Source of the DNA: Adhaeribacter pallidiroseus
GTDB taxonomy: Bacteria > Bacteroidota > Bacteroidia > Cytophagales > Hymenobacteraceae
Length of the DNA: 64,000 bases
Reading direction: 5' to 3'
Assembly: GCF_003340495.1 (NCBI RefSeq)
Contig: NZ_QASA01000001.1
Location: 6,192,782-6,256,781, forward strand
Below, piece after piece: positions 29,090 to 37,444 of this stretch. The notes beneath the pieces were generated by a model. That model had not been told where the DNA came from and did not search any database. It saw only the letters and a list, made by a program, of their open reading frames with translations. The position numbers and the translations under genes are program-made. Each line of letters starts with the position of its first letter. The first letter of the stretch is position 1.

Positions 29090-29401
29090 ATGAAAAAAGC
29101 CCTATTCACCCTCGCCATTGCCTTACAAGTATTTGCTGCTTCTGCCCACAAAAAAACCGGCGAACAGGAGCTTACTGTGTACAAACAACCTTCCAAAGAT
29201 ACGCAGGTTATTAAAGTTATTTCGGACAGTGACGAAGTAGCGCTGGTACGGCCTTTTAATAACAAATGGTCGATTGTTACCATTAATAAAGAAGTAGGTT
29301 ATATGTCTACTTTTCAGTTATCGCAATACAATAAACAACAGCGGGCGGCTGGTTTAGCTAAAGGTAAAGCTAACCGGACAAAACAAAATAGCCGTTCGTA
29401 A
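29090..29401 (+). CDS. Small secreted SH3-domain protein
   Basis: A 103-residue protein with a signal peptide (MKKALFTLAIALQVFAASA) and a bacterial SH3-like fold. ELTVYKQPSKDTQVIKVISDSDEVALVRPFNNKWSIVTINKEVGYMSTFQL shows the usual order of strands with WSIV and GYM positions. The C-terminal tail is basic and Gln/Asn/Lys-rich. Bacterial SH3 domains bind peptidoglycan or other cell-wall ligands; here only the fold can be supported. The gene appears to have its own sigma-54-type promoter and terminator. Confidence 0.75.
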   Translation: MKKALFTLAIALQVFAASAHKKTGEQELTVYKQPSKDTQVIKVISDSDEVALVRPFNNKWSIVTINKEVGYMSTFQLSQYNKQQRAAGLAKGKANRTKQNSRS

Positions 29402-29436
29402 GCACGGAAATAAATAGTAAACTTGTTGCATACTTT

Positions 29437-29468
29437 AAGCCGGCCAAGATTTCTTAGCCGGTTTTTTT
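29437..29468 (+). terminator. Terminator after the SH3-domain gene
   Basis: AAGCCGGC (29437-29444) pairs with GCCGGTTT (29457-29464, one G-T pair), followed by a T-run. Its right end touches the stop codon of the convergent Dph6-like gene. Confidence 0.78.
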
Positions 29469-30198
29469 ATTTTAAATCGATAAACCAAAAAGAATACGGG
29501 GGATCGGGATCGGCCGTGTTCTCGGTTGATTGGTTTTTCGGCGGAGCATAGGTACGCAATAAAGTTTCTCCGCGCGTAAAGTTTACGGGATGCCCGAAAA
29601 TTGGGCCATCGTACACAAAGCTATGGTATTCGCCATTTTCGCCGCAAGGATCTACGCTGGCCGGTAAGTTTTTTAAAAAATCAGCATTAATTTCTTGCCC
29701 GGCGTAAGTTTCCGGAAAATAAGCGGCATGGAGGCATACTAATACGGCTTTAAATTTTAGCTGCACAAACTGGTTTATTAATGCTGTGGTTGATTTTTGC
29801 CAAAGCGGAAATACCGCTTGTAAACCTATTTGCTGCATTTGCTGCTCACGGTAAGCCCGCAAATCCTCCAGAAAAATATCGCCGAAAACAGCTACCGTAA
29901 CGCCTGTGTCTTTTAACTGCTGAAAGGCTGCGGCCATTACTTGTTCGTACTCCGCCATACTCGGGTTTTCGGGTACCCGCACTTGCACTAAAGGCAATTG
30001 TAAGGCTTGGGCTTGTTGGGCCAGTAAACTGGTGCGTACGCCGTGCATGGTTACCCGGTTTAGTTGCTGGTTAACGGTGGTGAGCAGGTGCGTTACCTGA
30101 TAATTTGCATCCTGTAGTATTTGATATAAAGCCAACGCCGAATCTTTGCCACCGCTCCAAACAAAAACTGCTTTCTTTTTTAAAAAAATATTTGCCAC
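29467..30198 (-). CDS. Dph6-related ATP pyrophosphatase
   Basis: A 243-residue adenine-nucleotide alpha-hydrolase-fold enzyme. The PP-loop SGGKDSALAL is near residue 15, and the C-terminal region has CGENGEYHSFVYDGPIF, the signature of diphthine--ammonia ligase (Dph6) and its bacterial relatives. Bacteria lack diphthamide, so the substrate is unknown; bacterial members are usually annotated only as Dph6-related ATP pyrophosphatases. The start is a GTG at 30198. Single-gene unit. Confidence 0.85.
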   Translation of the reverse strand: MANIFLKKKAVFVWSGGKDSALALYQILQDANYQVTHLLTTVNQQLNRVTMHGVRTSLLAQQAQALQLPLVQVRVPENPSMAEYEQVMAAAFQQLKDTGVTVAVFGDIFLEDLRAYREQQMQQIGLQAVFPLWQKSTTALINQFVQLKFKAVLVCLHAAYFPETYAGQEINADFLKNLPASVDPCGENGEYHSFVYDGPIFGHPVNFTRGETLLRTYAPPKNQSTENTADPDPPYSFWFIDLK

Positions 30199-30282
30199 GG
30201 CCGTAAGTTTCAGTGATTTTAAGCCAAGTTGCCAAAAATAGAGCGGCTTTAAATTATTTTAACTATTTAAAAAAGATGAGGC

Positions 30283-30834
30283 TCAGGCAAGTTCAAACTC
30301 GCGGGGTAATTGAAACTTTAAGCCAGCGCTTTTGCTCCGGTTGTGCAACTGCATTAAAAATTCATCTAAAGGCGCCTTGTACTCCAGGTGATAATCTTCG
30401 TGCAGATTTTTATGAATAAGTTGTATGGTACGCAACGTTAAGCGGGCAGTGGTTACGAAAAAACTGCCGTAAGCACTCTCGAACTGACCCGTAAAATTGT
30501 TGAAAATCAGCTGCAACAAATACATTTGCAGTTCTATTTCACCTTTGGCGTTTTTAGTTACGCGTTTAAAGCGGGCAATTTCTTTAATAGCTTTGCGCAA
30601 CGATTTAGCCAGGCTTTTTGCAAAACTCCGGCCTGAGGTAGTATACATGAGTTCATTAATTTTTTCGGAAGTTTCTTCGATTAGGTGTTCCAGGGTTACT
30701 TCTTCCAGCAGTTCAAAAGCCAGCATCTCGTAGAACTCGGCATCGCGGCGCACGGCCCGAAAGAGTAAGGTTTCTTTTTCTTTTTCCGATAATTCTTTTA
30801 TTGCTTTTTTAAATTCAAGAGAAGGCGCAGGCAT
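30283..30834 (-). CDS. Conserved helical protein of unknown function
   Basis: A 183-residue, all-helical, Glu/Lys-rich protein: LEFKKAIKELSEKEKETLLFRAVRRDAEFYEMLAFELLEE at the start and long helices to the end. There is no signal peptide. The codon use and ATG start look real. I do not recognise a named family; such proteins are found in Cytophagales as hypotheticals. The gap to the preceding Dph6-like gene is 84 bp on the same strand, so co-transcription is possible. Confidence 0.65.
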   Translation of the reverse strand: MPAPSLEFKKAIKELSEKEKETLLFRAVRRDAEFYEMLAFELLEEVTLEHLIEETSEKINELMYTTSGRSFAKSLAKSLRKAIKEIARFKRVTKNAKGEIELQMYLLQLIFNNFTGQFESAYGSFFVTTARLTLRTIQLIHKNLHEDYHLEYKAPLDEFLMQLHNRSKSAGLKFQLPREFELA

Positions 30835-31079
30835 GCAGGTATTACAGTTTTAATCCGGCTTCACCGGAATTGTACAGGTGCTTTTATTGTTATACAAAGG
30901 TATTACTTATAATACATTAACCCGGTCCGGAAAAGTTCTTTGCGTTAATTTTAAGCGGAGTCTAATATTTTTAAAATTTTACAAATCCAAATGGCGTAAA
31001 CTTGGGTATATACCAAATTGTAAGCTAGGGTTTTCCTATACAATCAGCCGGTTAGCTACCTAATTTAAGCTAAATTTCG

Positions 31080-31087
31080 TAATTTTG
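31080..31087 (+). promoter_or_regulatory. -7 box TAATTTTG directly before the clpS start
   Basis: TAATTTTG fits the Bacteroidota TAnnTTTG box and ends only four bases before the clpS ATG at 31092, so transcription could begin at or near the A of ATG. If this is the true promoter, the transcript would be leaderless. Confidence 0.45.
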
Positions 31088-31091
31088 TGTT

Positions 31092-31373
31092 ATGCGTACA
31101 GCCACTGAAATATTAACCGACGAAGACGTACTATTGCTGGAAGAGCATATTGATCTGCGCAATTTAGTTGTTTACAACGACGATGTAAACACTTTTGAGC
31201 ACGTGATCGAAACGCTGATTCAGGTGTGTAACCACTCGCAGGAACAGGCCGAACAATGTACCTACCTGATTCACTACAAAGGCAAATGTACCGTAAAAGT
31301 GGGCGCTTTTGAAGAACTGGAAGGTATGTGTACCGCCATCCATGACCGGGGCATTTCTGCCGACATTGTTTAA
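31092..31373 (+). CDS. clpS: ATP-dependent Clp protease adaptor ClpS
   Basis: A 93-residue protein with the ClpS core: NLVVYNDDVNTFEHVIETLI, the Asn-Asp pair that contacts N-degrons, and the HYKGKCTVKVG segment that binds the ClpA/ClpC N-domain. ClpS delivers proteins with bulky N-terminal residues to the Clp protease. It is 14 bp before recR, so the two genes are probably co-transcribed. Length is typical. Confidence 0.93.
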   Translation: MRTATEILTDEDVLLLEEHIDLRNLVVYNDDVNTFEHVIETLIQVCNHSQEQAEQCTYLIHYKGKCTVKVGAFEELEGMCTAIHDRGISADIV

Positions 31374-31387
31374 CCGTAAATCTCGGA

Positions 31388-31996
31388 ATGGATTTTCCTT
31401 CTAAATTAATTCAAAGTGCCGTTGATGAACTAGCCAAGTTGCCGGGTATTGGCCGTAAAACCGCTCTACGCCTGGTTTTACATTTGTTAAAAGCCGAAAC
31501 CGAAGAAACCAACGACCTGGCCGCAGCGCTTACCAAAATGCGCCAGGATATTACCTATTGCCAGTATTGCCACAACATATCGGATACCGATATTTGCAGT
31601 ATCTGCGCCAACCCGCTCCGCGACCAAAGTTCTTTATGCGTAGTAAGCGACATCCGGGACGTAATCGCCATTGAAAATACGGGCCAGTACAAGGGCTTGT
31701 ACCACGTGCTGGGAGGCGTTATTTCGCCCATCGAAGGCATTGGACCTTCGGATTTAAATATCTCTTCTTTACTCGAGCGTTTACCTAATTCAGAAGTGAA
31801 AGAAGTTATTCTGGCTATTAGCCCCACCATGGAAGGCGATACCACGTCGTTTTACATTACGCGCAAATTGCGCGAGTTTGGCGTGAAAATAACCAGTATT
31901 GCCCGCGGCGTACCCGTTGGCGGCGAGCTGGAATATACCGACGAAATTACCCTGGGCCGCAGTATTGTGGAACGCACCAATTACAATAAGCTCTAA
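31388..31996 (+). CDS. recR: Recombination protein RecR
   Basis: A 202-residue RecR. The N-terminal helix-hairpin-helix (LAKLPGIGRKTALRL) leads to the four-cysteine zinc finger CQYCHNISDTDICSIC, a Toprim domain (CVVSDIRDVIAIENTG ... ILAISPTMEGDTT) and the C-terminal YTDEITLGRSI element. It acts with RecO and RecF to load RecA at gaps. Full length and intact. Confidence 0.96.
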   Translation: MDFPSKLIQSAVDELAKLPGIGRKTALRLVLHLLKAETEETNDLAAALTKMRQDITYCQYCHNISDTDICSICANPLRDQSSLCVVSDIRDVIAIENTGQYKGLYHVLGGVISPIEGIGPSDLNISSLLERLPNSEVKEVILAISPTMEGDTTSFYITRKLREFGVKITSIARGVPVGGELEYTDEITLGRSIVERTNYNKL

Positions 31997-32391
31997 GCTT
32001 ATTTTTTTAAATTGCAAGCAAGCTAGTGCAGGAAAGCTACTGATTAATCAGTAGCTTTTTTATGGGTAATACTTTCCGGAAAGAAAACCAATGCCACTAC
32101 TTTATCAGAAGCTTCGCTGAAATGGCCAGTAAACAATTTCGGTTGTAGGAATTAAGTACAAAGTAAAATGCGCCCCCAAACGCCTTTATAAAAGCTAATT
32201 AAGAGGGCTAGGATTATTTTTTTTGTTTAAAAATACTGAAAAATAGCTATTTACAGCGCGTTTTCTGCTGCTTATCTTTACATGGTATTTAAAGAAAAGC
32301 TGGCCCGTCTCTACCTTAAATAAGGATTATTGTAAATTCTGCCTGCCAGTCTCCTTGGCAAAAACTATTGTTTTCTATAACCAAAAATACC
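31997..32391. other. Intergenic region after recR
   Basis: Contains the recR terminator (32033-32061). The remaining 330 bases are AT-rich, with no gene or promoter that I could support. Confidence 0.55.
32033..32061 (+). terminator. Terminator after recR
   Basis: AAAGCTACTGATT (32033-32045) and AATCAGTAGCTTT (32046-32058) form a perfect inverted repeat followed by a T-run. Confidence 0.88.
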
Positions 32392-32859
32392 ATGACCCAT
32401 TTAGAAGTACTTTCTTCTCTGCTTATTATTTTTTTCTCGTTTAGCAGTTGCGATAAAAAAAGCGATCAGGCAAAAATTGCAACAAAAGCCGAGTTAATTG
32501 TTGATAAAAACTGGGTAGTTACAGCCGCTACTGTTCAAGTAAATAACGAGCCTGCCCTAAACGTATTTGCCGATTTAAAAGACTGTGAAAAAGATGATAT
32601 TACCCGATTTGCTAAAAATGGCACGTACGAGTCGAGGGAAGGAGCCACTACCTGTCATCCTACCGATCCGCCGGTATCCAGCCAAGGTACCTGGACTATT
32701 ACCCAAGATAACCTGACGATTACGGAACCGCGCAGCTCTTTCCGGATTACTTACAAAATTCTGGAATTAGGCAACACCACCCTCACAATTTCATCCACCG
32801 TTCCCAGGGATGCCACTGGTAGTACCTACACGAGTACCTACACTTACGCGGCGCAATAA
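32392..32859 (+). CDS. Lipocalin-like lipoprotein, tandem copy 1
   Basis: A 155-residue lipoprotein from the ATG at 32392; a TTG 24 bases upstream is less likely. The lipobox is at FSSC. The domain looks like the lipocalin-like (Lipocalin_4) type: KNWVVTAATVQ, DDITRFAKNGTYESREGATTC, QGTWTITQDNLTITE. The spacing of the Trp and Thr/Gly residues is the same in the next two genes. Likely outer-membrane-attached and perhaps ligand-binding; the ligand is unknown. First of three related genes in tandem, each with its own gap of about 210-280 bp. Confidence 0.75.
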   Translation: MTHLEVLSSLLIIFFSFSSCDKKSDQAKIATKAELIVDKNWVVTAATVQVNNEPALNVFADLKDCEKDDITRFAKNGTYESREGATTCHPTDPPVSSQGTWTITQDNLTITEPRSSFRITYKILELGNTTLTISSTVPRDATGSTYTSTYTYAAQ

Positions 32860-33072
32860 ACAGGCGTGCTTTTTTAAGGTAAACAGCGCTTTGTTGCGGC
32901 GCAATTTTAAATTTTAGTTAAATACCGGCCGCATAATCTTAATTTTTCAAGAACTGCAGTTCTGCACCGGGGCGCTAGTACCTGCCTTTCTTAAAAAAAA
33001 ACTCACCTGGTTTAAAATCCCTTTTAAAATTATTCAACCTTTTTATCCACCATAACTGGTTGACTACCTTAT

Positions 33073-33534
33073 ATGAGAATCACCTTTTTATTTCCCAGCC
33101 TGTTTATTATTTTATTACTGTTTAGCAGTTGCGAAGAAAACTCCGATGTTTATTATAGAAAGAAGAACGCAGACCTCCTCATTAACAAAAATTGGGTAAT
33201 TACCGGGCATTATACCAGAGAAAACAACTACTTGAAGAAAGACAAATTTGTTTACTATGATGCTTGTAATAGAGACGATACTTTCAGGTTTGCTAAAAAT
33301 GGCACCTACGAATTGAACGAAGGACCAACTAAATGCAATGCCAACGACCCGCAAGTATTTCAGCAGGGAACCTGGAAGGTAGGCTATAACAACCTGGAGC
33401 TTACCAAAACGGGCAGTTCTTCCCCTAGTAACTACCTGATTGTAGAGTTAAATACCTATAAATTAGTCCTGTCTTCTACAGAAACGCATCAGGGTGATAC
33501 TTACCAAGAGGTACTTACTTTCACGGCGCAATAA
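33073..33534 (+). CDS. Lipocalin-like lipoprotein, tandem copy 2
   Basis: A 153-residue lipoprotein with signal peptide and lipobox FSSC. It shares the three-strand signature with its neighbours: NKNWVITGHYT, FRFAKNGTYELNEGPTKC, QQGTWKVGYNNLELTK. Closer to copy 3 than to copy 1 by eye (DKFVYYDACNRDD against DEFVYYDACEKDD). No operon partner other than the paralogues. Confidence 0.75.
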   Translation: MRITFLFPSLFIILLLFSSCEENSDVYYRKKNADLLINKNWVITGHYTRENNYLKKDKFVYYDACNRDDTFRFAKNGTYELNEGPTKCNANDPQVFQQGTWKVGYNNLELTKTGSSSPSNYLIVELNTYKLVLSSTETHQGDTYQEVLTFTAQ

Positions 33535-33812
33535 GTTGCTCGGTTTCCAAAGCAAAAAGCTTTTTGTGGATTGTGGGCTTCTTAGAAAAGAATAGCTGGT
33601 ACTGGCTTCTATTTTCGGTGAGCTACCCGCACAGCGGCTGTTTAGTAAATCAAAGTATCTTAACAGTATAGCTATTGCTGGTGTTTTAACTTCCGGTACC
33701 TTAATCTGGCAAATTAGGGTAACATTCTACTTCGTAATAGTATTTGATGTTAGAAATACTTCCAACCAATATAATCCTCACCGCAGAAACTCACCTTAAA
33801 TTAAACTGGCTT

Positions 33813-34274
33813 ATGAAAAATGTAAAATTACTCCCTGTTCTTTTTATTGTTCTACTAACATTTAACGCTTGCGACAAAGACGACGATGATTCTAAGACCC
33901 AAACCAAAGCCGAACTTATTGCGGATAAAAACTGGGTGTTAACCGCATATACTTCTAAAGAAAATAACGACCCTGTTGTAGATGAATTTGTTTATTATGA
34001 TGCTTGTGAAAAAGATGATGTTTTACGATTTTCCAAAAACGGAACCTATGAAGTTAATGAGGGAGCAACTAAATGTAATTCAGCTGATCCACAAGTTTCT
34101 GAAAATGGAACTTGGAGCATTACAGATGATACCTTAGCTCTTACCGAAGCTGGTAGTTCTTTAACTAATAATGCCAAGATTAACGAGTTAAGCAAATCTA
34201 AATTAGTAATATCGGCCACTCAAACCTATCAGAACGAAACGTATGTAGAAACATATACTTTTTTAGTAAAATAG
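33813..34274 (+). CDS. Lipocalin-like lipoprotein, tandem copy 3
   Basis: A 153-residue lipoprotein from the ATG at 33813 (MKNVKLLPVLF); an upstream ATG at 33744 would place the signal peptide far from the start and is rejected. Lipobox TFNAC followed by an acidic DKDDDD stretch. Same domain as copies 1 and 2: DKNWVLTAYTS, FVYYDACEKDDVLRFSKNG, ENGTWSITDDTLALTE. The presence of three tandem copies suggests variation of a surface or periplasmic binding protein. Confidence 0.76.
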   Translation: MKNVKLLPVLFIVLLTFNACDKDDDDSKTQTKAELIADKNWVLTAYTSKENNDPVVDEFVYYDACEKDDVLRFSKNGTYEVNEGATKCNSADPQVSENGTWSITDDTLALTEAGSSLTNNAKINELSKSKLVISATQTYQNETYVETYTFLVK

Positions 34275-34505
34275 AAGCGTACCGTATACAGCAAGTTAAC
34301 CAGAACTATTCTGGTAATAAATTATTCTTTTACTTTAATCAGATGGAGCCTATCTTTAAATTTGATTTTTGCCTTTAATGCAGCCAAACTCAAAATTCAG
34401 TTAAAAAAACAATAGTAGTATAGTAACAAACCGCTATTTTTTCCGGAATGTAAGCACTACTTATCGTAAATTATAGATATTTGCAGAAACCACCGATCTG
34501 CCAGT

Positions 34506-36461
34506 TTGAAAAAACTAAGCGTTATTATTGTTAGCTACAACGTTTCTTACTACCTAGAACAGGCTTTGCTCTCCGTCCGGAAAGCCGTTACTAAGTTACA
34601 GGCGCCCGTCGAAGTATTTGTGGTAGATAACCATTCGGCCGATAACTCGGTGGCTATGGTGCAGCAGCGTTTCCCGGAAGTAAAATTAATTGTAAACCAA
34701 CAGAACCTCGGTTTTGCTAAAGCCAACAACCAAGCTATCCGGCAAGCTACCGGCGAGTACGTGTTGCTCTTAAATCCCGATACGGTAGTAGAAGAAGATA
34801 CTTTTTTAAAATGTTGTGCTTTTATGGACCAACACCCCGAAGCTGGAGGTTTGGGTGTAAAAATGCTGGATGGTAACGGCCGGTATTTACCCGAGTCCAA
34901 GAGAGGGTTGCCCACGCCTTGGGTTGGCTTTTACAAACTAATGGGCTTTACCCGTTTGTTTCCCAACTCTGAGAAATTTGCCCGCTATTACCTGGGGCAC
35001 CTCGATAAAAATCAAACGCAGGAAGTAGACGTACTGGCGGGAGCTTTTATGTTGCTGCGGCGCGCGGTGCTTACTAAAATTGGCTTGCTCGACGAAGCAT
35101 TTTTTATGTACGGCGAAGATATTGACTTGTCGTATCGTATTCAACAGGCCAATTTTAAAAATTTTTATTTTCCGCACACCCGCATTATTCATTACAAAGG
35201 CAAAAGCACCCGGCACGCCAGCTTGCATTACGTGTATGTTTTTTATAATGCTATGGCTATTTTTTACCGCAAGCATTTTTCGGGTAGGTTAGCCGCTTTC
35301 TATTCTTTTTTTGTTCAGTTAGCCATTATCTTACGCGCAGGTATCTCGGTTTTGGCGCGCCTGATTAACACTATTCTTCCTTTTCTGGACGATGCCGCTT
35401 TACTTTTTGTAGGTTTTGTAGGCTTAAAAATTCTTATTGAGCAGCGTACTGGCCTGGTTTTTCCGGACAACTTTAGCCGAGCCGTTATACCGTCAGCGGT
35501 TTTGCTTTGGCTGCTGGCTATTTATTTTAACGGCGGGTACGATCAACCTTTTAAACTGGCTGGATTTATCAGGGGTATTTTAGTGGGTACCATCCTGGTA
35601 GCTGCCTTAGGTAATTTCTGGCCGGGTGCCCAGCTTTCCAATTCCATTATTATTTGGGGTACGGTATGGGCCTTGGGCGCTCTCCTGGCAAAACGAATAA
35701 TTTACCATTATGGGCAGTTTAAAAACTTAAAGTTGGGCACTCAGCCCCGGAAACGCCTGGCCGTAATTGGCAGTGAGGCAGAGTGTAATCGGATACTGCA
35801 ATTGCTTAAGCACTCAAGAGCGGAATTTAAAATTCTGGGCTTTGTTAGTCCGGGGGTAGCCAGCCACGCTGCCCAAGAATATTTAGGAGAACTGCACCAA
35901 CTAAATGATATCATTCAGGTCCATAAGCTCAACGAAATCATTTTTTGCGCCAAAGATGTATCAGTTACCCAGATTATCGAATGGATGGTCGCCATCAATA
36001 ATAAATCGGTGCAGTACAAAATTTTACCCGAAGAGAACGAAACTGTTATCAGCAGTTATACCAAGTATACGCCCGGCGCGTATTATGCTTGGCCTTTAGA
36101 GTTAAATTTATTTAAGAAAGAAGAAGTTCGTAATAAGCTATTGCTGGATTTTGCCGTGGCTTTAGCTTTCTTGCTTTTATCGCCGGTGTTGGTGTGGTTT
36201 GTACAAAATAAAACCGGCTTTTTCCGGAATTGTTTTTTAGTGCTTACCGGCAGTTACAGTTGGGTAGGCTTACAAAATACCCTGGACCAGCATTCCCGCC
36301 AAAATAAGTTTATTCTAAGTCCGCTGGATCAATGGAACAACTACTCTCCCGACGCGCATACCATCCGGCAAATGGAAGTGTTATACGCGCAAAAGTACAG
36401 TATCCGGTCAGATGTAAATATAATCCTGAAAGCTTTCCGGTACTTAGGCCGAAAACCGTAG
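34506..36461 (+). CDS. Family-2 glycosyltransferase fused to a Rossmann-like domain
   Basis: A 651-residue protein starting at a TTG (34506); no ATG is available nearby. Residues 1-240 are a GT2 domain (SVIIVSYNVSYYLEQAL, LLLNPDTVVEEDTF, MYGEDIDLSYRI) of the rhamnosyltransferase/WcaA type. Several membrane helices follow (about 260-400), then a Rossmann-like segment (RKRLAVIGSEAECNRILQLL, about residues 420-540) like the nucleotide-binding half of polyprenyl glycosylphosphotransferases, and a last helix and tail without the transferase motif. It likely adds sugars to envelope polysaccharide at the inner membrane. The fused back half is unusual and could be regulatory. Confidence 0.82.
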   Translation: MKKLSVIIVSYNVSYYLEQALLSVRKAVTKLQAPVEVFVVDNHSADNSVAMVQQRFPEVKLIVNQQNLGFAKANNQAIRQATGEYVLLLNPDTVVEEDTFLKCCAFMDQHPEAGGLGVKMLDGNGRYLPESKRGLPTPWVGFYKLMGFTRLFPNSEKFARYYLGHLDKNQTQEVDVLAGAFMLLRRAVLTKIGLLDEAFFMYGEDIDLSYRIQQANFKNFYFPHTRIIHYKGKSTRHASLHYVYVFYNAMAIFYRKHFSGRLAAFYSFFVQLAIILRAGISVLARLINTILPFLDDAALLFVGFVGLKILIEQRTGLVFPDNFSRAVIPSAVLLWLLAIYFNGGYDQPFKLAGFIRGILVGTILVAALGNFWPGAQLSNSIIIWGTVWALGALLAKRIIYHYGQFKNLKLGTQPRKRLAVIGSEAECNRILQLLKHSRAEFKILGFVSPGVASHAAQEYLGELHQLNDIIQVHKLNEIIFCAKDVSVTQIIEWMVAINNKSVQYKILPEENETVISSYTKYTPGAYYAWPLELNLFKKEEVRNKLLLDFAVALAFLLLSPVLVWFVQNKTGFFRNCFLVLTGSYSWVGLQNTLDQHSRQNKFILSPLDQWNNYSPDAHTIRQMEVLYAQKYSIRSDVNIILKAFRYLGRKP

Positions 36462-36571
36462 ATACCGGGGAGCTTCTCATCAAAAATTTAAAAAATTAAG
36501 TAATTTTCTGGTTCAAGAACCTGGCTTCCGCCATCGGATGCCTACAAAAATCTTTTTTAAGTGTGCAAAGT

Positions 36572-37045
36572 CTATTCGTTCAATTTCCGTAGTTTAACCT
36601 CTACCCGGCGGTTTTTCTGACGGCCTTCCGGGGTTTTATTGGTAGCAATCGGTTCGGTGCTGCCGTAAGGCGTAGTTACGATGCGTTTTTCATCAACGCC
36701 TTTTTGTACCAGGTATTCTTTTACCTCCAAAGCTCTTTTGTCCGACAGCTTCCAGTTAGCTACGTAATTACCAATAGAATCGGCGTGGCCGCGCAACGAG
36801 ATGGCATATTTTTCATTAACAATGGTGCTGGCTAACTGATCTAAATCCTGGTAATAATCATCGCGGATAGTGGCCTTCGCAAAATCATACTCTAATCGAT
36901 CAATAACGGCTGCCTCGGCATCGGTATTTTTTAAATTTTTTGCTTTGCTGATGGCTGCAATAGCTGGTGCTGTGTGGTAGGCATTTACGCCGGTAGCCAC
37001 TAACGCTAAGCTTAAAGCAGCCGTTTGGAATAAAGATGTTTTCAT
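36572..37045 (-). CDS. OmpA-family protein
   Basis: A 157-residue protein with a signal peptide (MKTSLFQTAALSLALVATGVNA) and a C-terminal OmpA-like peptidoglycan-binding domain: LEYDFAKATIRDDYYQDLDQLA, ISLRGHADSIGNYVANWKLSDKRALEVKEYLV, and the closing TPEGRQKNRRVEVKL. It lacks a beta barrel and has no evident lipid anchor. It probably tethers envelope components to peptidoglycan. Confidence 0.88.
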   Translation of the reverse strand: MKTSLFQTAALSLALVATGVNAYHTAPAIAAISKAKNLKNTDAEAAVIDRLEYDFAKATIRDDYYQDLDQLASTIVNEKYAISLRGHADSIGNYVANWKLSDKRALEVKEYLVQKGVDEKRIVTTPYGSTEPIATNKTPEGRQKNRRVEVKLRKLNE

Positions 37046-37444
37046 AAACTAGCAGATTACATAGTAAAAAATAGTAAGAGGGTACTTTCCAGGAAAATTT
37101 TTATTTTTTCATCTTATAATTTGATCTGGTATATACGAATTAGCCTTATATCCGGATTTTATGTAACAAAGAATAGTTGTAAATTCAGTATAAATACCAG
37201 CTTACACGGTTTCTTAAACTTATCCGGTAGCTAAGCTTTTGTCTATAAGATAAATAAGAAGGTAGTTTGATTTAAGAATTTTTAAAACTTTTTGGCATTT
37301 AGGAAAGAGTAGCAGAAGATTATTAAAGAAGATTCAATTTGTTTTAAATTTTCTAAATTTTAATCCGGCTTTAATAAATCCGGGAAACACGTAAAGCAAA
37401 TACAATAGAAATCTGTATTTTTGGCCGCATAACAATTAAATAAT
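37046..37444. other. Intergenic region between the OmpA-like and aminotransferase genes
   Basis: Divergent gap of 399 bp, AT-rich. A TATTTTTG promoter box (37416-37423) precedes the aminotransferase; nothing else was seen. Confidence 0.6.
37416..37423 (+). promoter_or_regulatory. -7 box TATTTTTG before the aminotransferase
   Basis: TATTTTTG fits TAnnTTTG and lies 21 bp before the ATG at 37445, giving a short leader. No clear -33 TTG. Confidence 0.5.

Noticed and set aside
30878..31063. 61-codon plus-strand frame before clpS
   Set aside because: AT-rich gap sequence with no start signal, family or codon pattern of a gene.
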